From Clostridia bacterium (lineage in GTDB: Bacteria > Bacillota > Clostridia > Oscillospirales > Acutalibacteraceae), in NCBI GenBank assembly GCA_017613735.1, contig JAGADF010000009.1, forward strand, positions 248,001 to 312,000: DNA of 64,000 bases. The letters are read 5' to 3'. The position numbers were made by a program, and so were the translations under genes. Below, piece after piece: positions 31,833 to 42,677 of the stretch. Each line of letters opens with the position of its first letter. Positions within the stretch are counted from its first letter, which is position 1. Under the pieces are notes generated by a model. It saw only the letters and a list, made by a program, of their open reading frames with translations. It searched no databases and was not told the DNA's origin.

Positions 31833-34475
31833 TTATTTATTCTTTTTCTTTTCTGCTATACGCTGGAATATCTTAATGAATTCAACTATCGGAATAATTG
31901 TAAGAGCAAGTCCCATAGCTACGGCGTATTCTTTAAGACTTATTGTAGTAAAGCTGAATAGATTTGCAAAGAACGGAATATAAATAACTCCCGCCGTAAG
32001 AATAAGAGCAATCACCATTGAGCCGAAAAGGAACCAGTTCTGCTTTTTAAGTCCGAAAATTGAACCGTTCTGCGAACGCATGTTAAACGAGTGGAATATT
32101 TCAGCCATGGACATAGTAAGGAAAGCCATTGTAATACCGTCGGGACTGTTTGTTATTTCCCATTTTCCGCTTTCAAGGAAATGACCGATTATATAAGCGG
32201 CAAGCGTTAAAACCGAAACTATAAGTCCCTGATACGCTATGGCAAAACCGACACCGTTAGAGAAAATACCTTCGTTTGATTTTCTCGGTTTTCTTGTCAT
32301 AAGGTTCTTTTCACCCGGCTCCATACTAAGAGCAAGAGCGGGGAGTGAATCCGTAATAAGATTAATCCAGAGAAGGTGAATGGGTTTCATAATAGTAAAG
32401 CCTAAAAGGGTTGCCACAAATACGGAAACAACCTCGCTTAGGTTCGAGGAAAGCAGGAACTGAATTGATTTCTTGATATTGTCAAATATTCTTCTTCCTT
32501 CTTCAACCGCCGCGACAATAGTTGCAAAATTATCGTCTGCAAGAATCATATCGGCTACGTTCTTTGTAACGTCGGTACCCGTTATACCCATTCCGATACC
32601 GATATCAGCCGATTTAATTGACGGCGCGTCGTTTACGCCGTCGCCGGTCATGGCGGTAATCATACCTTTCTTCTTCCAAGCCTTAACGATTCTAACCTTA
32701 TGCTCGGGCTGAACGCGCGCGTATACGGAATATTTTTCAACAAGCGTTTCAAACTCTTCGTCGGAAATATCGTTCAGTTCAGCGCCCGTAATCGCCTGCG
32801 ATGCGTCAGTAATAATACCTAACTGTTTGGCTATTGCAACCGCCGTGTCCTTATGGTCGCCCGTAATCATTATTGCGCGTATGCCTGCCTGTTTGCATTC
32901 GTCGATTGCGGCCCTGACCTCAGGTCTTACGGGGTCAATCATACCGACGAGACCGATAAATGTAAGCTCGTTTTCAAGCTCGGTCGTATAATTCGCGGGA
33001 ACAGAATCAAGTCTGTTAAAGCCTGCCGCAAGAACTCTCAGGGCTTTATCTGCATATTCCTTATTTTTAGAAAGAATTTCGGCTCTCTTTTCATCCGTAA
33101 GCGGTAATACCGAACCGTTTGAAAGATATGATGAGCACTTCTTAAGAATTTCGTCCGGCGCGCCTTTAGTATACTGAATAATCTCGTTGTTTACCGAATG
33201 AACCGTCGTCATCATTTTTCTCATGGAATCAAACGGAACTTCGCCGATTCTCGGCTGATTATTTTTCAAATCATTTTTATTCAGTTCAATGGAATTAGCA
33301 AAGCTGACAAGCGCCGCCTCGGTAGGCTCGCCCGTAACGGAACCGTTTGAATCAATTTCGGCGTCCGAACAAAGAGCGAGAGCGGTTGCAAGCATTTTTT
33401 CGTCATCGGAATAATTCTCGACAACAGTCATTACGTTCTGAGTAAGAGTGCCGGTTTTGTCCGAACAAATAATCTGGGTACAGCCGAGCGTTTCAACTGC
33501 CGTAAGCTTTCTGATAACTGCGTTGCGTTTTGACATTTTTGTAACGCCTATTGAAAGAACAATGGTTACAACCGCGGCAAGACCTTCGGGAATGGCGGCA
33601 ACCGCAAGCGAAACGGCTATCATAAACGTATCGATTATATTATCAAATGAAAAACTTCTGCTCTTAATAAGACCGAATACGAAAATGAAAAGGCAGATGG
33701 CAACAACCATAACGGTAAGTATTTTACTTAACTGATTAAGCTTTTGCTGAAGGGGAGTGGATTCGTCCTCAGCCTCGGTAAGAGCGTTAGCAATCTTACC
33801 CATTTCGGTATTCATACCGGTTTGTGTAACTACGGCTGTACCTCTGCCGTAAACGACGGTGCTTCCGAGATAAGCCATATTCTTTCTGTCTCCGAGAGGA
33901 ACGTCTTTTTCGTTCTCGCGAAGATAGATAATGTCGATAAACTTGTCAACGGGAACGCTTTCGCCGGTAAGCGCGCTCTCTTCAATCTTTAGTGAATATG
34001 ATTCAAGCAGGCGGCAATCAGCCGGTACGGAATCTCCCGCTTCGAGAAGAACTATATCTCCGGGTACAAGCTCTTCGTTTTTAATATGTTTAATATCGCC
34101 GTCGCGCATTACCTTACAGGTAGCGGCAGTCATCTGCTTTAAGGCGTCGATAGCTTTTTCCGCTTTGCTTTCCTGAATGACGCCCATAACGGCATTAAGT
34201 ATAACGACAAAAAGAATTACGAAAACATCCGTAAAGGATTCATGAGCGTAAGCAGACGTAATTCCCGATATTACAGCCGCAACAAGCAGGAATATAATCA
34301 TCGGGTCGGCAAACTGACTCAGGAATTTAATTATAAGAGGAGTTTTTTTCGCTTCCTTTAATTTATTATGACCGTATTTTTCAAGACGCGAAGAAGCCTC
34401 CGATGACGAAAGACCTTTAACGTCCGACGAAACCTCTTTGAGAACGTCCTGACTGCTTTCAAGATAATAGTTCAT
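31833..34475 (-). CDS. P-type cation ATPase (Ca2+/Mn2+ type IIA)
   Basis: An 880-residue P-type ATPase of the PacL/SERCA branch with about ten membrane helices. Visible: TGES (170-173), transport-site PEGL (296-299), phosphorylated D339 in DKTGTLT, and the hinge GDGVNDAPSIKSADIGIGMG. The frame stays open to 34601, but that stretch lies in the riboswitch; ATG 34475 has AGGGAGA upstream and begins MNYYLESSQD, as in relatives. Sequence alone would suggest a calcium pump. The Mn2+ riboswitch in its leader argues that it exports Mn2+, as shown for YoaB of Lactococcus. Confidence 0.93.
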   Translation of the reverse strand: MNYYLESSQDVLKEVSSDVKGLSSSEASSRLEKYGHNKLKEAKKTPLIIKFLSQFADPMIIFLLVAAVISGITSAYAHESFTDVFVILFVVILNAVMGVIQESKAEKAIDALKQMTAATCKVMRDGDIKHIKNEELVPGDIVLLEAGDSVPADCRLLESYSLKIEESALTGESVPVDKFIDIIYLRENEKDVPLGDRKNMAYLGSTVVYGRGTAVVTQTGMNTEMGKIANALTEAEDESTPLQQKLNQLSKILTVMVVAICLFIFVFGLIKSRSFSFDNIIDTFMIAVSLAVAAIPEGLAAVVTIVLSIGVTKMSKRNAVIRKLTAVETLGCTQIICSDKTGTLTQNVMTVVENYSDDEKMLATALALCSDAEIDSNGSVTGEPTEAALVSFANSIELNKNDLKNNQPRIGEVPFDSMRKMMTTVHSVNNEIIQYTKGAPDEILKKCSSYLSNGSVLPLTDEKRAEILSKNKEYADKALRVLAAGFNRLDSVPANYTTELENELTFIGLVGMIDPVRPEVRAAIDECKQAGIRAIMITGDHKDTAVAIAKQLGIITDASQAITGAELNDISDEEFETLVEKYSVYARVQPEHKVRIVKAWKKKGMITAMTGDGVNDAPSIKSADIGIGMGITGTDVTKNVADMILADDNFATIVAAVEEGRRIFDNIKKSIQFLLSSNLSEVVSVFVATLLGFTIMKPIHLLWINLITDSLPALALSMEPGEKNLMTRKPRKSNEGIFSNGVGFAIAYQGLIVSVLTLAAYIIGHFLESGKWEITNSPDGITMAFLTMSMAEIFHSFNMRSQNGSIFGLKKQNWFLFGSMVIALILTAGVIYIPFFANLFSFTTISLKEYAVAMGLALTIIPIVEFIKIFQRIAEKKKNK

Positions 34476-34489
34476 AAAATATCTCCCTG

Positions 34490-34534
34490 TAAAATAATAA
34501 AAGACCTCTGCAGTACTGACACTGCAAAAGTCTT
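34490..34534 (-). terminator. Riboswitch-controlled terminator of the ATPase leader
   Basis: On the minus strand, a stem made from 34534-34519 and 34516-34501 with T-rich bases to 34490. Its 5' arm includes the bases at 34530-34524 that also form the 3' side of aptamer stem P1, so terminator and ligand-bound aptamer exclude each other. Confidence 0.75.
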
Positions 34535-34625
34535 GCCAAATACCGTAAAAGTACCAACAGACCGAACCCGTTCGGGTTGAGATGACGACCTGTTGTCGCA
34601 TAATGCGTCAGCTACTCCCTTTTAC
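34524..34625 (-). ncRNA. yybP-ykoY (Mn2+) riboswitch aptamer
   Basis: On the minus strand the leader begins GTAAAAGGGAGTAGC (34625 down) and ends GGCAAGACTTTTGC (to 34524), the two conserved ends of the yybP-ykoY motif. P1 is 34625-34619 with 34530-34524. Between them lie hairpins including CAACCCGAACGGGTTCGG. The class binds Mn2+ between two loops and turns on Mn2+ export genes. The terminator downstream uses the P1 3' strand, so metal binding should allow read-through into the ATPase. Boundaries are by eye; the class call rests on the conserved ends, the gene below and the switch layout. Confidence 0.85.
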
Positions 34626-34632
34626 AAATCAA

Positions 34633-34661
34633 AATATATCATTAAAAATTGATTTTGTCAA
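34633..34661 (-). promoter_or_regulatory. Sigma-A promoter of the riboswitch-ATPase transcript
   Basis: Minus strand: -35 TTGACA (34661-34656), 17-base spacer, -10 TATATT (34638-34633). Transcription would start at about 34626, one base before P1 of the aptamer. Confidence 0.82.
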
Positions 34662-34746
34662 CTTAACATATTTTATTTTCGTCTTTTCGTACAATTTATT
34701 CTGTTTAATTACATTAATAATTGGCACTATAAGTTCGCTTATTTAA

Positions 34747-34776
34747 TTGACATTATACTTGATATTGTGTTAAAAT
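34747..34776 (+). promoter_or_regulatory. Sigma-A promoter of the pyr operon
   Basis: -35 TTGACA (34747-34752), 18-base spacer, -10 TAAAAT (34771-34776). Only about 28 bases separate the -10 from the pyrC start, so no PyrR-type attenuator fits in the leader. Confidence 0.7.
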
Positions 34777-34804
34777 GTAGAAAACGAGAAAGGAGACGGT
34801 GCAA

Positions 34805-36082
34805 GTGAATTACATTCTTTCTCAGGCAGATATTTTTGTCGATAACAAATTCGTCAGAGCGGATATTTTTGTTTCCGACGGACGGATTGTTTCTATTTCA
34901 CCGTCTTTTAATCCGCCCTCGGGGGTCAGTGTTCTCAATTTTAATAATTGTATTATCGTTCCCGGTCTTCTGGATGTGCACGTGCATTTAAGAGAGCCGG
35001 GTTTTTCATATAAAGAAACGGTTTTTTCCGGCACTATGGCAGCCGCTCACGGCGGGTTCACATCAGTTTGCTGTATGCCTAATCTTAATCCTTGTCCTGA
35101 CAGCGTTGATAACTTAAAGATACTTACCGATATAATCGACAGAACAGCAAATGTCAATGTCTATGCTTACGGAACTATTTCCGTCGGCGAAAAAGGCGAA
35201 ACGCTTTCGGACATGGACGGTATGAGCGAAAAGGTAATCGCTTTTTCGGACGACGGACGCGGCGTTCAGTCGGATGAATTTATGCGTGAAGCTATGATAA
35301 AAGCGAAATCGCTTAATAAGATAATCGCCGCGCACTGCGAAGACAATTCGTTGCTTGACGGCGGCTATATTCATAAAGGCGAATACGCACGTTTGAACAA
35401 TCACAAGGGTATTTCGAGCGAAAGCGAATACAGACAGATTGAACGTGACCTTAAGCTTTGTTCACAAACGGGATGCAAATACCACGTTTGTCATATTTCA
35501 GCCAAAGAAAGCGTTGAAGTAATCAGACAGGCTAAAAAAAGCGGCGTTGACGTTACTTGCGAAACAGCGCCGCATTACCTCGTTTTCAACGATATGGATT
35601 TACAGGAAAACGGCAGATTCAAAATGAATCCACCGATAAGAAGCGAAGAGGACAGGCTCGCTTTGATTGAAGGCATTACGGACGGTACGATAGATATGAT
35701 AGCGACTGACCATGCGCCTCATTCAAAGGAAGAAAAAGCAAAAGGTCTTAAAGACAGTCTTATGGGCGTTGTCGGTCTTGAAACTTCTTTTTCTGCAATT
35801 TATACCTACCTTGTTAAAACGGGAATTATTACACTTGAAAAACAGATCGAGTTAATGCAGATTAATCCGAAAAAGAGATTTGGAATAGGAACTGAAATTA
35901 AAGAGGGCGAAAACGCCGATTTAACAGTATTTAATCTTAACGAGAAATACACGGTAAACCCCGACGGTTTTCTTTCAATGGGAAGAGCGACGCCGTTTGA
36001 AAATGCGGAGCTTTACGGAAAATGCAAATATACAATGGTCAACGGGAGGACAGTATGGCAAGAGAATTCGACAGAAAAATAG
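34805..36082 (+). CDS. pyrC: Dihydroorotase
   Basis: Closes carbamoyl aspartate to dihydroorotate. The 425-residue type I (multifunctional-like) enzyme has the zinc motif DVHVHLREPG near residue 57, AHCEDNSL (about 177), CHIS, ETAPHY and ATDHAPHS with the catalytic Asp. A GTG at 34799 is only 3 bases after the SD AGGAG (34791-34795); GTG 34805 has a 9-base gap and is preferred. First gene of the operon; overlaps carA by 28 bases. Confidence 0.94.
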   Translation: MNYILSQADIFVDNKFVRADIFVSDGRIVSISPSFNPPSGVSVLNFNNCIIVPGLLDVHVHLREPGFSYKETVFSGTMAAAHGGFTSVCCMPNLNPCPDSVDNLKILTDIIDRTANVNVYAYGTISVGEKGETLSDMDGMSEKVIAFSDDGRGVQSDEFMREAMIKAKSLNKIIAAHCEDNSLLDGGYIHKGEYARLNNHKGISSESEYRQIERDLKLCSQTGCKYHVCHISAKESVEVIRQAKKSGVDVTCETAPHYLVFNDMDLQENGRFKMNPPIRSEEDRLALIEGITDGTIDMIATDHAPHSKEEKAKGLKDSLMGVVGLETSFSAIYTYLVKTGIITLEKQIELMQINPKKRFGIGTEIKEGENADLTVFNLNEKYTVNPDGFLSMGRATPFENAELYGKCKYTMVNGRTVWQENSTEK

Positions 36083-37152
36083 TTCTTGAAGACGGCAGCG
36101 AATACCTCGGCTATTCTTTCGGCGAAAAATGCGAAAGAGTATGCGAAATCGTTTTCAATACTTCAATGGTAGGGTATCAGGAAATTGTTTCCGACCCGTC
36201 ATATACCTATCAGATGGTCGTTATGACTTATCCGCTTATCGGTAACTACGGTATTGCGGACGACGATTTTGAAACAAGAGTTCCGACCATAGGAGGTCTT
36301 ATTGTACGGGAGTATAATGACTCGCCGAGTAATTTCAGATACACTAAAACTCTTTCGGAAATTCTTGAAGAAAATCATATTCCGGGCATCTACGGAGTTG
36401 ACACGAGAGAGATTACAAGAAAAATCCGCGATAACGGAAGCTGTAAGGTAATTATCACTGATATTTCGGTGCCGAAAGAAGAAGCTTTGAAAACACTCAA
36501 AGAAACAGAAATAAAACGCGACGCGGTTTCTCTTGTCAGCTGTAAAAAGAAATGGTACTCGCGTACTTCGAACCATAAATTCAACGTTGTGGCAGTCGAC
36601 TGCGGAATAAAGCTTAATATTATAAGGAGCCTTAACCAAAGGAAATGCAACGTTACCGTTGTTCCGTATAACACCTCGGCTGAAGAAATTCTGGCAATGA
36701 ATCCCGACGGCGTTTTCCTTTCGAACGGTCCCGGAGACCCGCAGGACGTAACTCCCGTTATTGAACTTGTTAAAAAGCTTAAAGGTAAATTTCCGATTTG
36801 CGGAATATGTTTAGGACACCAGATGATTTCCCTTGCATACGGCGCAGATACTTATAAGCTTAAATTCGGTCACAGAGGAGGCAATCATCCCGTAAAGAAT
36901 CTTCAGACCGGTAAAATCGAAATAACGAGTCAGAATCACTCATACGCCGTAGACGCCGATTCGGTTAAAAATACGGATCTGACTGTTACACATATCAATC
37001 TTCTTGACAATACGGTGGAGGGTGTTGAATGTAAAAAAGATAGAATCTTCAGCGTTCAGTACCATCCCGAAAGCGCGCCCGGTCCTCAGGACAGCGCATA
37101 CCTGTTTGATAAATTCATTTCAATTATGAAGGAGGCGAAAGACAATGCCTAA
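36055..37152 (+). CDS. carA: Carbamoyl-phosphate synthase small subunit
   Basis: Glutamine amidotransferase subunit that feeds ammonia to CarB. The 365-residue protein has the CarA N-domain ([25 protein letters not shown]) and a class I GATase domain with FLSNGPGDP, the nucleophile C252 in CGICLGHQM and the His/Glu of YHPESAPG. A start at 36022 would lack an SD; GGGAGGA just before ATG 36055 decides. It overlaps carB by 8 bases. Placement inside the pyr operon implies that this copy serves pyrimidine synthesis. Confidence 0.96.
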   Translation: MAREFDRKIVLEDGSEYLGYSFGEKCERVCEIVFNTSMVGYQEIVSDPSYTYQMVVMTYPLIGNYGIADDDFETRVPTIGGLIVREYNDSPSNFRYTKTLSEILEENHIPGIYGVDTREITRKIRDNGSCKVIITDISVPKEEALKTLKETEIKRDAVSLVSCKKKWYSRTSNHKFNVVAVDCGIKLNIIRSLNQRKCNVTVVPYNTSAEEILAMNPDGVFLSNGPGDPQDVTPVIELVKKLKGKFPICGICLGHQMISLAYGADTYKLKFGHRGGNHPVKNLQTGKIEITSQNHSYAVDADSVKNTDLTVTHINLLDNTVEGVECKKDRIFSVQYHPESAPGPQDSAYLFDKFISIMKEAKDNA

Positions 37153-40100
37153 AAGGACTGATATAAAAAAAGTTCTTGTAATCGGTTCGGGACCTATAGT
37201 AATCGGTCAGGCTGCCGAATTCGACTATGCGGGTACTCAGGCTTGTCTTGCGCTTAAGGAAGAGGGCTATGAGGTTGTTCTTGCAAACTCTAATCCCGCA
37301 ACGATAATGACGGATACAAGCATTGCCGATAAGGTATATATGGAGCCGCTTACTCTTGAATACATTGCTAAGATTTTAAGATACGAAAGACCTGACGCAA
37401 TTGTTCCCGGAATCGGCGGTCAGACAGGGCTTAATCTTGCGATGCAGCTTTATAAAAAAGGCGTTCTTAACGAATGTCAGGTTGAGCTTCTCGGCACGAC
37501 GTACGAAAGCATAGAAAAAGCAGAGGACAGAGATAAGTTCAAAAAGCTATGCGAGGACTTAAACGAACCCGTTCTTCCTTCAATAATCGCGAATACGATG
37601 GAAGAAGGTAAAAAAGCCGCTCTTGAAATCGGTTACCCCGTTGTTTTAAGACCTGCATTTACTTTAGGCGGAACTGGCGGAGGCTTCGCCGATAATGAAG
37701 AAGAATTTGAAGAGATAATGAAGAATGCTCTTAAGCTTTCTCCGGTTTCTCAGGTTCTTATAGAAAAGAGCATTAAAGGCTTTAAAGAAATTGAATACGA
37801 GGTTATCAGAGATAAAAACGACACAGCCATTACAATCTGTAACATGGAAAACCTTGACCCCGTAGGTATTCATACGGGCGATTCTATAGTTGTCGCTCCG
37901 AGTCAGACGCTTACAAATAAAGAGTATCATCTTTTAAGAGACAGCGCACTTAAGATTATAAGAGCTTTAAAGATAGAAGGCGGCTGCAACGTGCAGTTTG
38001 CGCTTGACCCGGAATCGTTCAATTATTATTTAATTGAGGTTAATCCGCGAGTTTCGCGTTCATCTGCTCTCGCTTCAAAGGCGAGCGGTTATCCGATAGC
38101 ACGCGTTTCGGCTAAAATTGCGGTCGGTATGACGCTTGACGAAATACAGATAGCAAACACGCCCGCGTCGTTTGAGCCTACGCTCGACTATGTTGTTACT
38201 AAAATACCGCGTTTCCCGTTTGATAAATTCACATCCGCTTCAAATAAGCTTTCAACGCAGATGAAGGCTACGGGCGAGATAATGAGCATAGGCAGGACTA
38301 TTGAAGAAAGCCTGCTGAAGGGCATACGCTCGCTTGAGATAGGCGTCTGCCATCTGTATATGACTAAATTTGACGATATGCCGACTGAAGATATGCTTTC
38401 TTATATATCAATCGGAACCGACGACAGAATTTTCGCGATTGCCGAGTTAATCAGACGTAAAACCGACCTCGGTCTTATTGCAAACGCTACTCAGATTGAT
38501 ATGCTTTTCCTTGATAAGGTCAAGAATATAATTGACTGCGAAACCGAATTAAAAGAGAATAAAAACGATATTAAAACTCTTATCTATGCTAAAAAGCTCG
38601 GTTTCTGCGACAAATATATCGCAAAGCTCTGGGAAACGGATGAAAAAGCGATTTATAAAATGAGAATGGACAACAATATCATTCCCGTTTATAAAATGAT
38701 TGACACCTGCGCCTCGGAGTTTGACAGTTATATTCCATATTTCTATTCGACATACGAAAGCGAAAACGAGTCGATTGTCAGCGACAGAAAAAAGATTGTA
38801 GTTCTCGGCTCCGGACCTATAAGAATCGGTCAGGGCGTCGAATTTGACTACTCAACCGTTCACGCCGTAAAAACAATTAAAAATAACGGCTTTGAGGCGA
38901 TAATAATTAACAATAACCCCGAAACCGTTTCAACCGACTATACAACGAGCGACAAGCTTTATTTCGAACCGCTGACTGTTGAAGACGTAATGAATATCAT
39001 TAATCTTGAAAAGCCAATCGGCGTTATCGCTTCACTCGGCGGGCAGACCGCTATTAATCTTGCCGAGCCTCTTATGGAGCACGGCGTTAAAATGATAGGA
39101 ACGGATGTCGAGGCGATTGACAGAGCCGAAAACCGCGATTCATTCGAACACGTTCTTGATTCTCTTAATATCCCTCAGCCTAAGGGCAGAGCAGTCACGA
39201 AGATTGAGGACGGAGTTAAGGCTGCCGAAGAAATCGGTTATCCCGTACTTGTACGTCCGAGCTACGTTCTCGGCGGCAGAGCTATGCAGATAGTCGCCAA
39301 CGAGGAATCGCTGCGCAAGTATCTTCAGACTGCGGTTGAAATTGACGAGGACAAGCCCGTACTTGTTGATAAGTATATCGAGGGCAAGGAATGCGAAGTC
39401 GACGCGGTTTGCGACGGAACAGACGTTTTCATTCCCGGAATAATGGAACACGTTGAAAGAACCGGTATTCATTCAGGCGACAGTATAAGCGTTTACCCCT
39501 CATTCAGTCTTAATGACGAAGTCAAAAAGGTAATTATTGACTACACTAAAAAGCTCGGACTCGGAATCGGTATTGTCGGTCTTTATAACATTCAGTTTAT
39601 TGTCGATAAAAACAATGACGTCTATATTATTGAAGTAAATCCTCGTTCCTCGAGGACAGTTCCGTTTCTTTCAAAGGCCACCGGTTATTCGCTTGCAGAT
39701 ATTGCCACTCTTGCAATACTCGGCAAGTCTTTAAAGGAACAGGGCATTAACGAGATATACCCGAAAGAAAAAGAACGCTGGTACGTAAAGGCTCCTGCAT
39801 TCTCATTTTCTAAAATAAGGGGACTTGACGCGTATCTTTCGCCCGAAATGAAATCAACGGGCGAAGCTATAGGCTATGACAAGACTATCACAAGGGCGCT
39901 TTACAAGGCTCTTCAGGCTTCGGGAATGGCGGTTATGAACTACGGAACCATTTTTGTAACCATAGCCGATAAGGACAAGCAGGAAGCATTACCGCTCATA
40001 AGACGCTTCTATAACCTCGGTTTTAATATTGAAGCGACAAAGGGTACGGCGCAGTTCCTTAAGTCTCACGGAATAAAAACAAGAGTCAAGGGCAAAATCA

Positions 40101-40324
40101 GCGAAGGAAGCGAAGAAATCCTTGATTCAATCCGCAAAGGCTATGTAACTTATGTTATTAACACAAGAGATATTAATTCAATCAGTGAAGTCAGCGACGG
40201 TTATGAAATAAGACGCTGTGCGGTTGAAAATAACGTAACAATGTTTACCGCGCTTGATACCGTAAGCGTTTTGCTTGACGTTCTTGAAGAAACAACTTTC
40301 GGTATTTCGACAATTGACGCATAG
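37145..40324 (+). CDS. carB: Carbamoyl-phosphate synthase large subunit
   Basis: Makes carbamoyl phosphate from bicarbonate, ATP and ammonia. The 1059-residue protein shows the two homologous ATP-grasp halves: first half with [20 protein letters not shown] near residue 14, second with [16 protein letters not shown] near residue 555; each has an ATP-grasp with EVNPRxSR. An oligomerisation region lies between them, and the C-terminal MGS-like domain (about 930-1059) would bind the allosteric effector. Full length with no breaks. SD GGAGG inside the end of carA. Confidence 0.97.
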   Translation: MPKRTDIKKVLVIGSGPIVIGQAAEFDYAGTQACLALKEEGYEVVLANSNPATIMTDTSIADKVYMEPLTLEYIAKILRYERPDAIVPGIGGQTGLNLAMQLYKKGVLNECQVELLGTTYESIEKAEDRDKFKKLCEDLNEPVLPSIIANTMEEGKKAALEIGYPVVLRPAFTLGGTGGGFADNEEEFEEIMKNALKLSPVSQVLIEKSIKGFKEIEYEVIRDKNDTAITICNMENLDPVGIHTGDSIVVAPSQTLTNKEYHLLRDSALKIIRALKIEGGCNVQFALDPESFNYYLIEVNPRVSRSSALASKASGYPIARVSAKIAVGMTLDEIQIANTPASFEPTLDYVVTKIPRFPFDKFTSASNKLSTQMKATGEIMSIGRTIEESLLKGIRSLEIGVCHLYMTKFDDMPTEDMLSYISIGTDDRIFAIAELIRRKTDLGLIANATQIDMLFLDKVKNIIDCETELKENKNDIKTLIYAKKLGFCDKYIAKLWETDEKAIYKMRMDNNIIPVYKMIDTCASEFDSYIPYFYSTYESENESIVSDRKKIVVLGSGPIRIGQGVEFDYSTVHAVKTIKNNGFEAIIINNNPETVSTDYTTSDKLYFEPLTVEDVMNIINLEKPIGVIASLGGQTAINLAEPLMEHGVKMIGTDVEAIDRAENRDSFEHVLDSLNIPQPKGRAVTKIEDGVKAAEEIGYPVLVRPSYVLGGRAMQIVANEESLRKYLQTAVEIDEDKPVLVDKYIEGKECEVDAVCDGTDVFIPGIMEHVERTGIHSGDSISVYPSFSLNDEVKKVIIDYTKKLGLGIGIVGLYNIQFIVDKNNDVYIIEVNPRSSRTVPFLSKATGYSLADIATLAILGKSLKEQGINEIYPKEKERWYVKAPAFSFSKIRGLDAYLSPEMKSTGEAIGYDKTITRALYKALQASGMAVMNYGTIFVTIADKDKQEALPLIRRFYNLGFNIEATKGTAQFLKSHGIKTRVKGKISEGSEEILDSIRKGYVTYVINTRDINSISEVSDGYEIRRCAVENNVTMFTALDTVSVLLDVLEETTFGISTIDA

Positions 40325-40333
40325 GAGTTATTT

Positions 40334-41065
40334 ATGAAGCAGGGGATTTTTACAATTAAATCAAACAAAAACCTTACTGCAAATGTTCTTGAGATGATTC
40401 TTGAGGGCGATACTTCCGATATTAAAAGACCGGGGCAGTTTGTAAATATTAAAATCGACGGTCTTTATCTGAGAAGGCCTATATCGGTTTGCTACTGTTC
40501 GGAAAATAAACTTACCCTTATTTATAAAACAGTCGGAAAAGGCACCGAAAAGCTTTCAAAAATGCGCGAAGGCGAAAGGCTTGATATTCTTACGGGACTC
40601 GGAAACGGATTCAATATTGCAAAAGCGGGCGACAAACCGGTTTTAATCGGCGGCGGAGTCGGAGTTCCGCCTATGTATCTGCTTTGTAAAAAGCTTATTG
40701 AAAAAGGCGCTTTACCGACCGTGATTCTCGGTTTTAATACTGCCGATGAGATTTTTTACAAAGAAGAGTTTGAAAAGCTCGGCGTTAAAACGATGATTAC
40801 TACCGTCGACGGAAGTGTCGGAATTAAAGGCTTTGTTACAGACGCATTAAAGGAAATTGATTATACTTATTACTTTTGCTGCGGTCCTATGCCTATGCTT
40901 AAAGCAGTTTATAATTCGTGCGATACAAGCGGTCAGTTTAGCTTTGAGGAGCGTATGGGATGCGGAATAGGCGCTTGTATGGGTTGTTCGTGTAAAACCA
41001 TAACGGGCTATAAAAGAATCTGTACCGAAGGCCCCGTACTTGAAAAGGAGGAGATACTGTGGTAA
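40334..41065 (+). CDS. pyrK: Dihydroorotate dehydrogenase B, electron transfer subunit
   Basis: Carries electrons from PyrD to NAD+. The 243-residue ferredoxin-reductase-like protein has a FAD domain (RPISVCYCS near residue 53), an NAD-binding domain (GGGVGVPPMYLL, about 103) and a C-terminal 2Fe-2S site in GCGIGACMGCSCKT plus a later cysteine in RICTEGP. It overlaps pyrD by 7 bases, which fits their heterotetramer. Confidence 0.95.
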   Translation: MKQGIFTIKSNKNLTANVLEMILEGDTSDIKRPGQFVNIKIDGLYLRRPISVCYCSENKLTLIYKTVGKGTEKLSKMREGERLDILTGLGNGFNIAKAGDKPVLIGGGVGVPPMYLLCKKLIEKGALPTVILGFNTADEIFYKEEFEKLGVKTMITTVDGSVGIKGFVTDALKEIDYTYYFCCGPMPMLKAVYNSCDTSGQFSFEERMGCGIGACMGCSCKTITGYKRICTEGPVLEKEEILW

Positions 41066-41976
41066 ATCTTTCTGTCAGTTTAAGCGGCGTTAAGCTTGAT
41101 AACCCGGTTATTCCCGCAAGCGGTACTTTCGGCTTCGGTTATGAGTTTATGCGTTTCTACGATATCAATATACTTGGTTCAATTGCCCTTAAGGGAACAA
41201 CCGAGGAACCGCGTTTCGGAAATCCCACGCCGAGAATCGCCGAATGCGAAGCAGGCTTGATTAATTCCGTCGGATTACAGAATCCCGGCGTTGATAACGT
41301 TATAAAAATTGAACTTCCGAAGCTTAAAAAGGTCTATAAAAAACAGGTAATTGCCAATGTAAGCGGTTTTTCGGTAGACGAATATGCGCGTACCTGCGAA
41401 AAAATGGACAGGCAGGAACAGATTGGAATTATTGAGGTTAACGTAAGCTGCCCCAATGTCCATTCGGGCGGTATGAGCTTCGGAACCGATACAAAATTCG
41501 TTTCCGAGGTTGTAAAAGCTGTCAAGGCAGTTACGACAAAGCCTGTATATATTAAGCTTTCGCCGAATGTAACCGATATTACCGAGATTGCAAAGGCCTG
41601 CGAGGCTTCGGGCGCGGACGGATTAAGCCTTATCAATACTCTTCTCGGTATGAGAATTAATCTTAAGACAAGAAAACCGATTATAGCCAATAAAATGGGC
41701 GGTTTTTCGGGACCCGCCGTATTTCCGGTTGCCCTCAGAATGGTTTATCAGGTCTATCAGGCGGTTAATCTTCCAATAATCGGTATCGGCGGAATCTCTT
41801 CGGCAGAGGATGTAATTGAGATGATGCTTGCGGGCGCGACTGCGGTTGAAATAGGCGCAGCTAATCTTGTTGAGCCGTTTGCATGCAAAAACATTATCGA
41901 ACAGCTGCCGGAAACCTGTCAAAAATACGGTATTGAAAATTTAAGCGATATTATCGGAGGAGCGCATAATGGCTAA
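41059..41976 (+). CDS. pyrD: Dihydroorotate dehydrogenase B, catalytic subunit
   Basis: FMN-dependent oxidation of dihydroorotate to orotate. The 305-residue barrel is class 1[16 protein letters not shown] near the N-terminus, catalytic C131 in [23 protein letters not shown] and the FMN phosphate site GIGGISS...[10 protein letters not shown]. PyrK next to it confirms the NAD+-linked type. Start GTG 41059, SD AAGGAGGA at 41045-41052. Confidence 0.95.
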   Translation: MVNLSVSLSGVKLDNPVIPASGTFGFGYEFMRFYDINILGSIALKGTTEEPRFGNPTPRIAECEAGLINSVGLQNPGVDNVIKIELPKLKKVYKKQVIANVSGFSVDEYARTCEKMDRQEQIGIIEVNVSCPNVHSGGMSFGTDTKFVSEVVKAVKAVTTKPVYIKLSPNVTDITEIAKACEASGADGLSLINTLLGMRINLKTRKPIIANKMGGFSGPAVFPVALRMVYQVYQAVNLPIIGIGGISSAEDVIEMMLAGATAVEIGAANLVEPFACKNIIEQLPETCQKYGIENLSDIIGGAHNG

Positions 41977-42676
41977 AGACGTAATAATTGCCTGTGATTT
42001 TTCTTCTAAGGAAGATGTTTACAGTTTTCTTGATAAGTTTACCGACGTTAAGCCTTTCGTTAAAATCGGTATGGAAATGTTTTATGCCGAAGGACCGGAG
42101 ATTGTAAGGGAGATAAAAAAAAGAGGTCATAAAATCTTTCTTGACCTTAAACTCTGTGATATTCCGAATACTGTAAAAAAGGCTATGAGCGTTCTTTCAT
42201 CGCTTGACGTGGATATGTGCAATGTTCATGCGTCGGGAACAATAGCTATGATGGAAGCTGCGGTTGAAGGGCTTACAAGACCCGACGGCACAAGACCTTT
42301 GCTTATTGCCGTCACTCAGCTTACCTCAACGAGTGAAGAGAGAATGAGAAATGATTTGCTTATTGACAAACCGCTTAATGAGGTAGTTGTTCATTATGCC
42401 GCGAACGCCCAAAAAGCAGGTCTTGACGGCGTTGTTTGCTCGCCGCTTGAAGCTTCTCTTGTTAAAGAGAAATGCGGAAATGATTTTATGACGGTTACTC
42501 CCGGTATTCGTTTTGCCGACGGCGACGTAGGCGACCAGGTGAGAATAACAACTCCCGAAAAAGCAAGGGAAATCGGCTCGGATTATATTGTTGTCGGCAG
42601 ACCGATTACAGCCTCCGACGACCCGGTTTTCTCTTATAAAAGATGCGTAAAAGAATTTCTCGGTAAGGAGATTTGA
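41969..42676 (+). CDS. pyrF: Orotidine 5'-phosphate decarboxylase
   Basis: Decarboxylates OMP to UMP, the last step. The 235-residue group I enzyme has the DxKxxDIPNT catalytic block ([13 protein letters not shown], about 56-68) and the phosphate-binding PGIR...VVGRPIT near the C-terminus. It overlaps pyrD by 8 bases and is followed after one base by pyrE, so the OMP-forming and OMP-using enzymes are neighbours. SD GGAGGAG at 41956-41962. Confidence 0.96.
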   Translation: MAKDVIIACDFSSKEDVYSFLDKFTDVKPFVKIGMEMFYAEGPEIVREIKKRGHKIFLDLKLCDIPNTVKKAMSVLSSLDVDMCNVHASGTIAMMEAAVEGLTRPDGTRPLLIAVTQLTSTSEERMRNDLLIDKPLNEVVVHYAANAQKAGLDGVVCSPLEASLVKEKCGNDFMTVTPGIRFADGDVGDQVRITTPEKAREIGSDYIVVGRPITASDDPVFSYKRCVKEFLGKEI

Positions 42677-42677
42677 A

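Noticed and set aside
34476..34601. N-terminal extension of the P-type ATPase frame
   Set aside because: It is the translated riboswitch and terminator; ATG 34475 has its own SD and the family-like N-terminus.
36022..36054. Earlier start for carA
   Set aside because: No SD there; GGGAGGA lies directly before ATG 36055 and the family N-terminus begins there.
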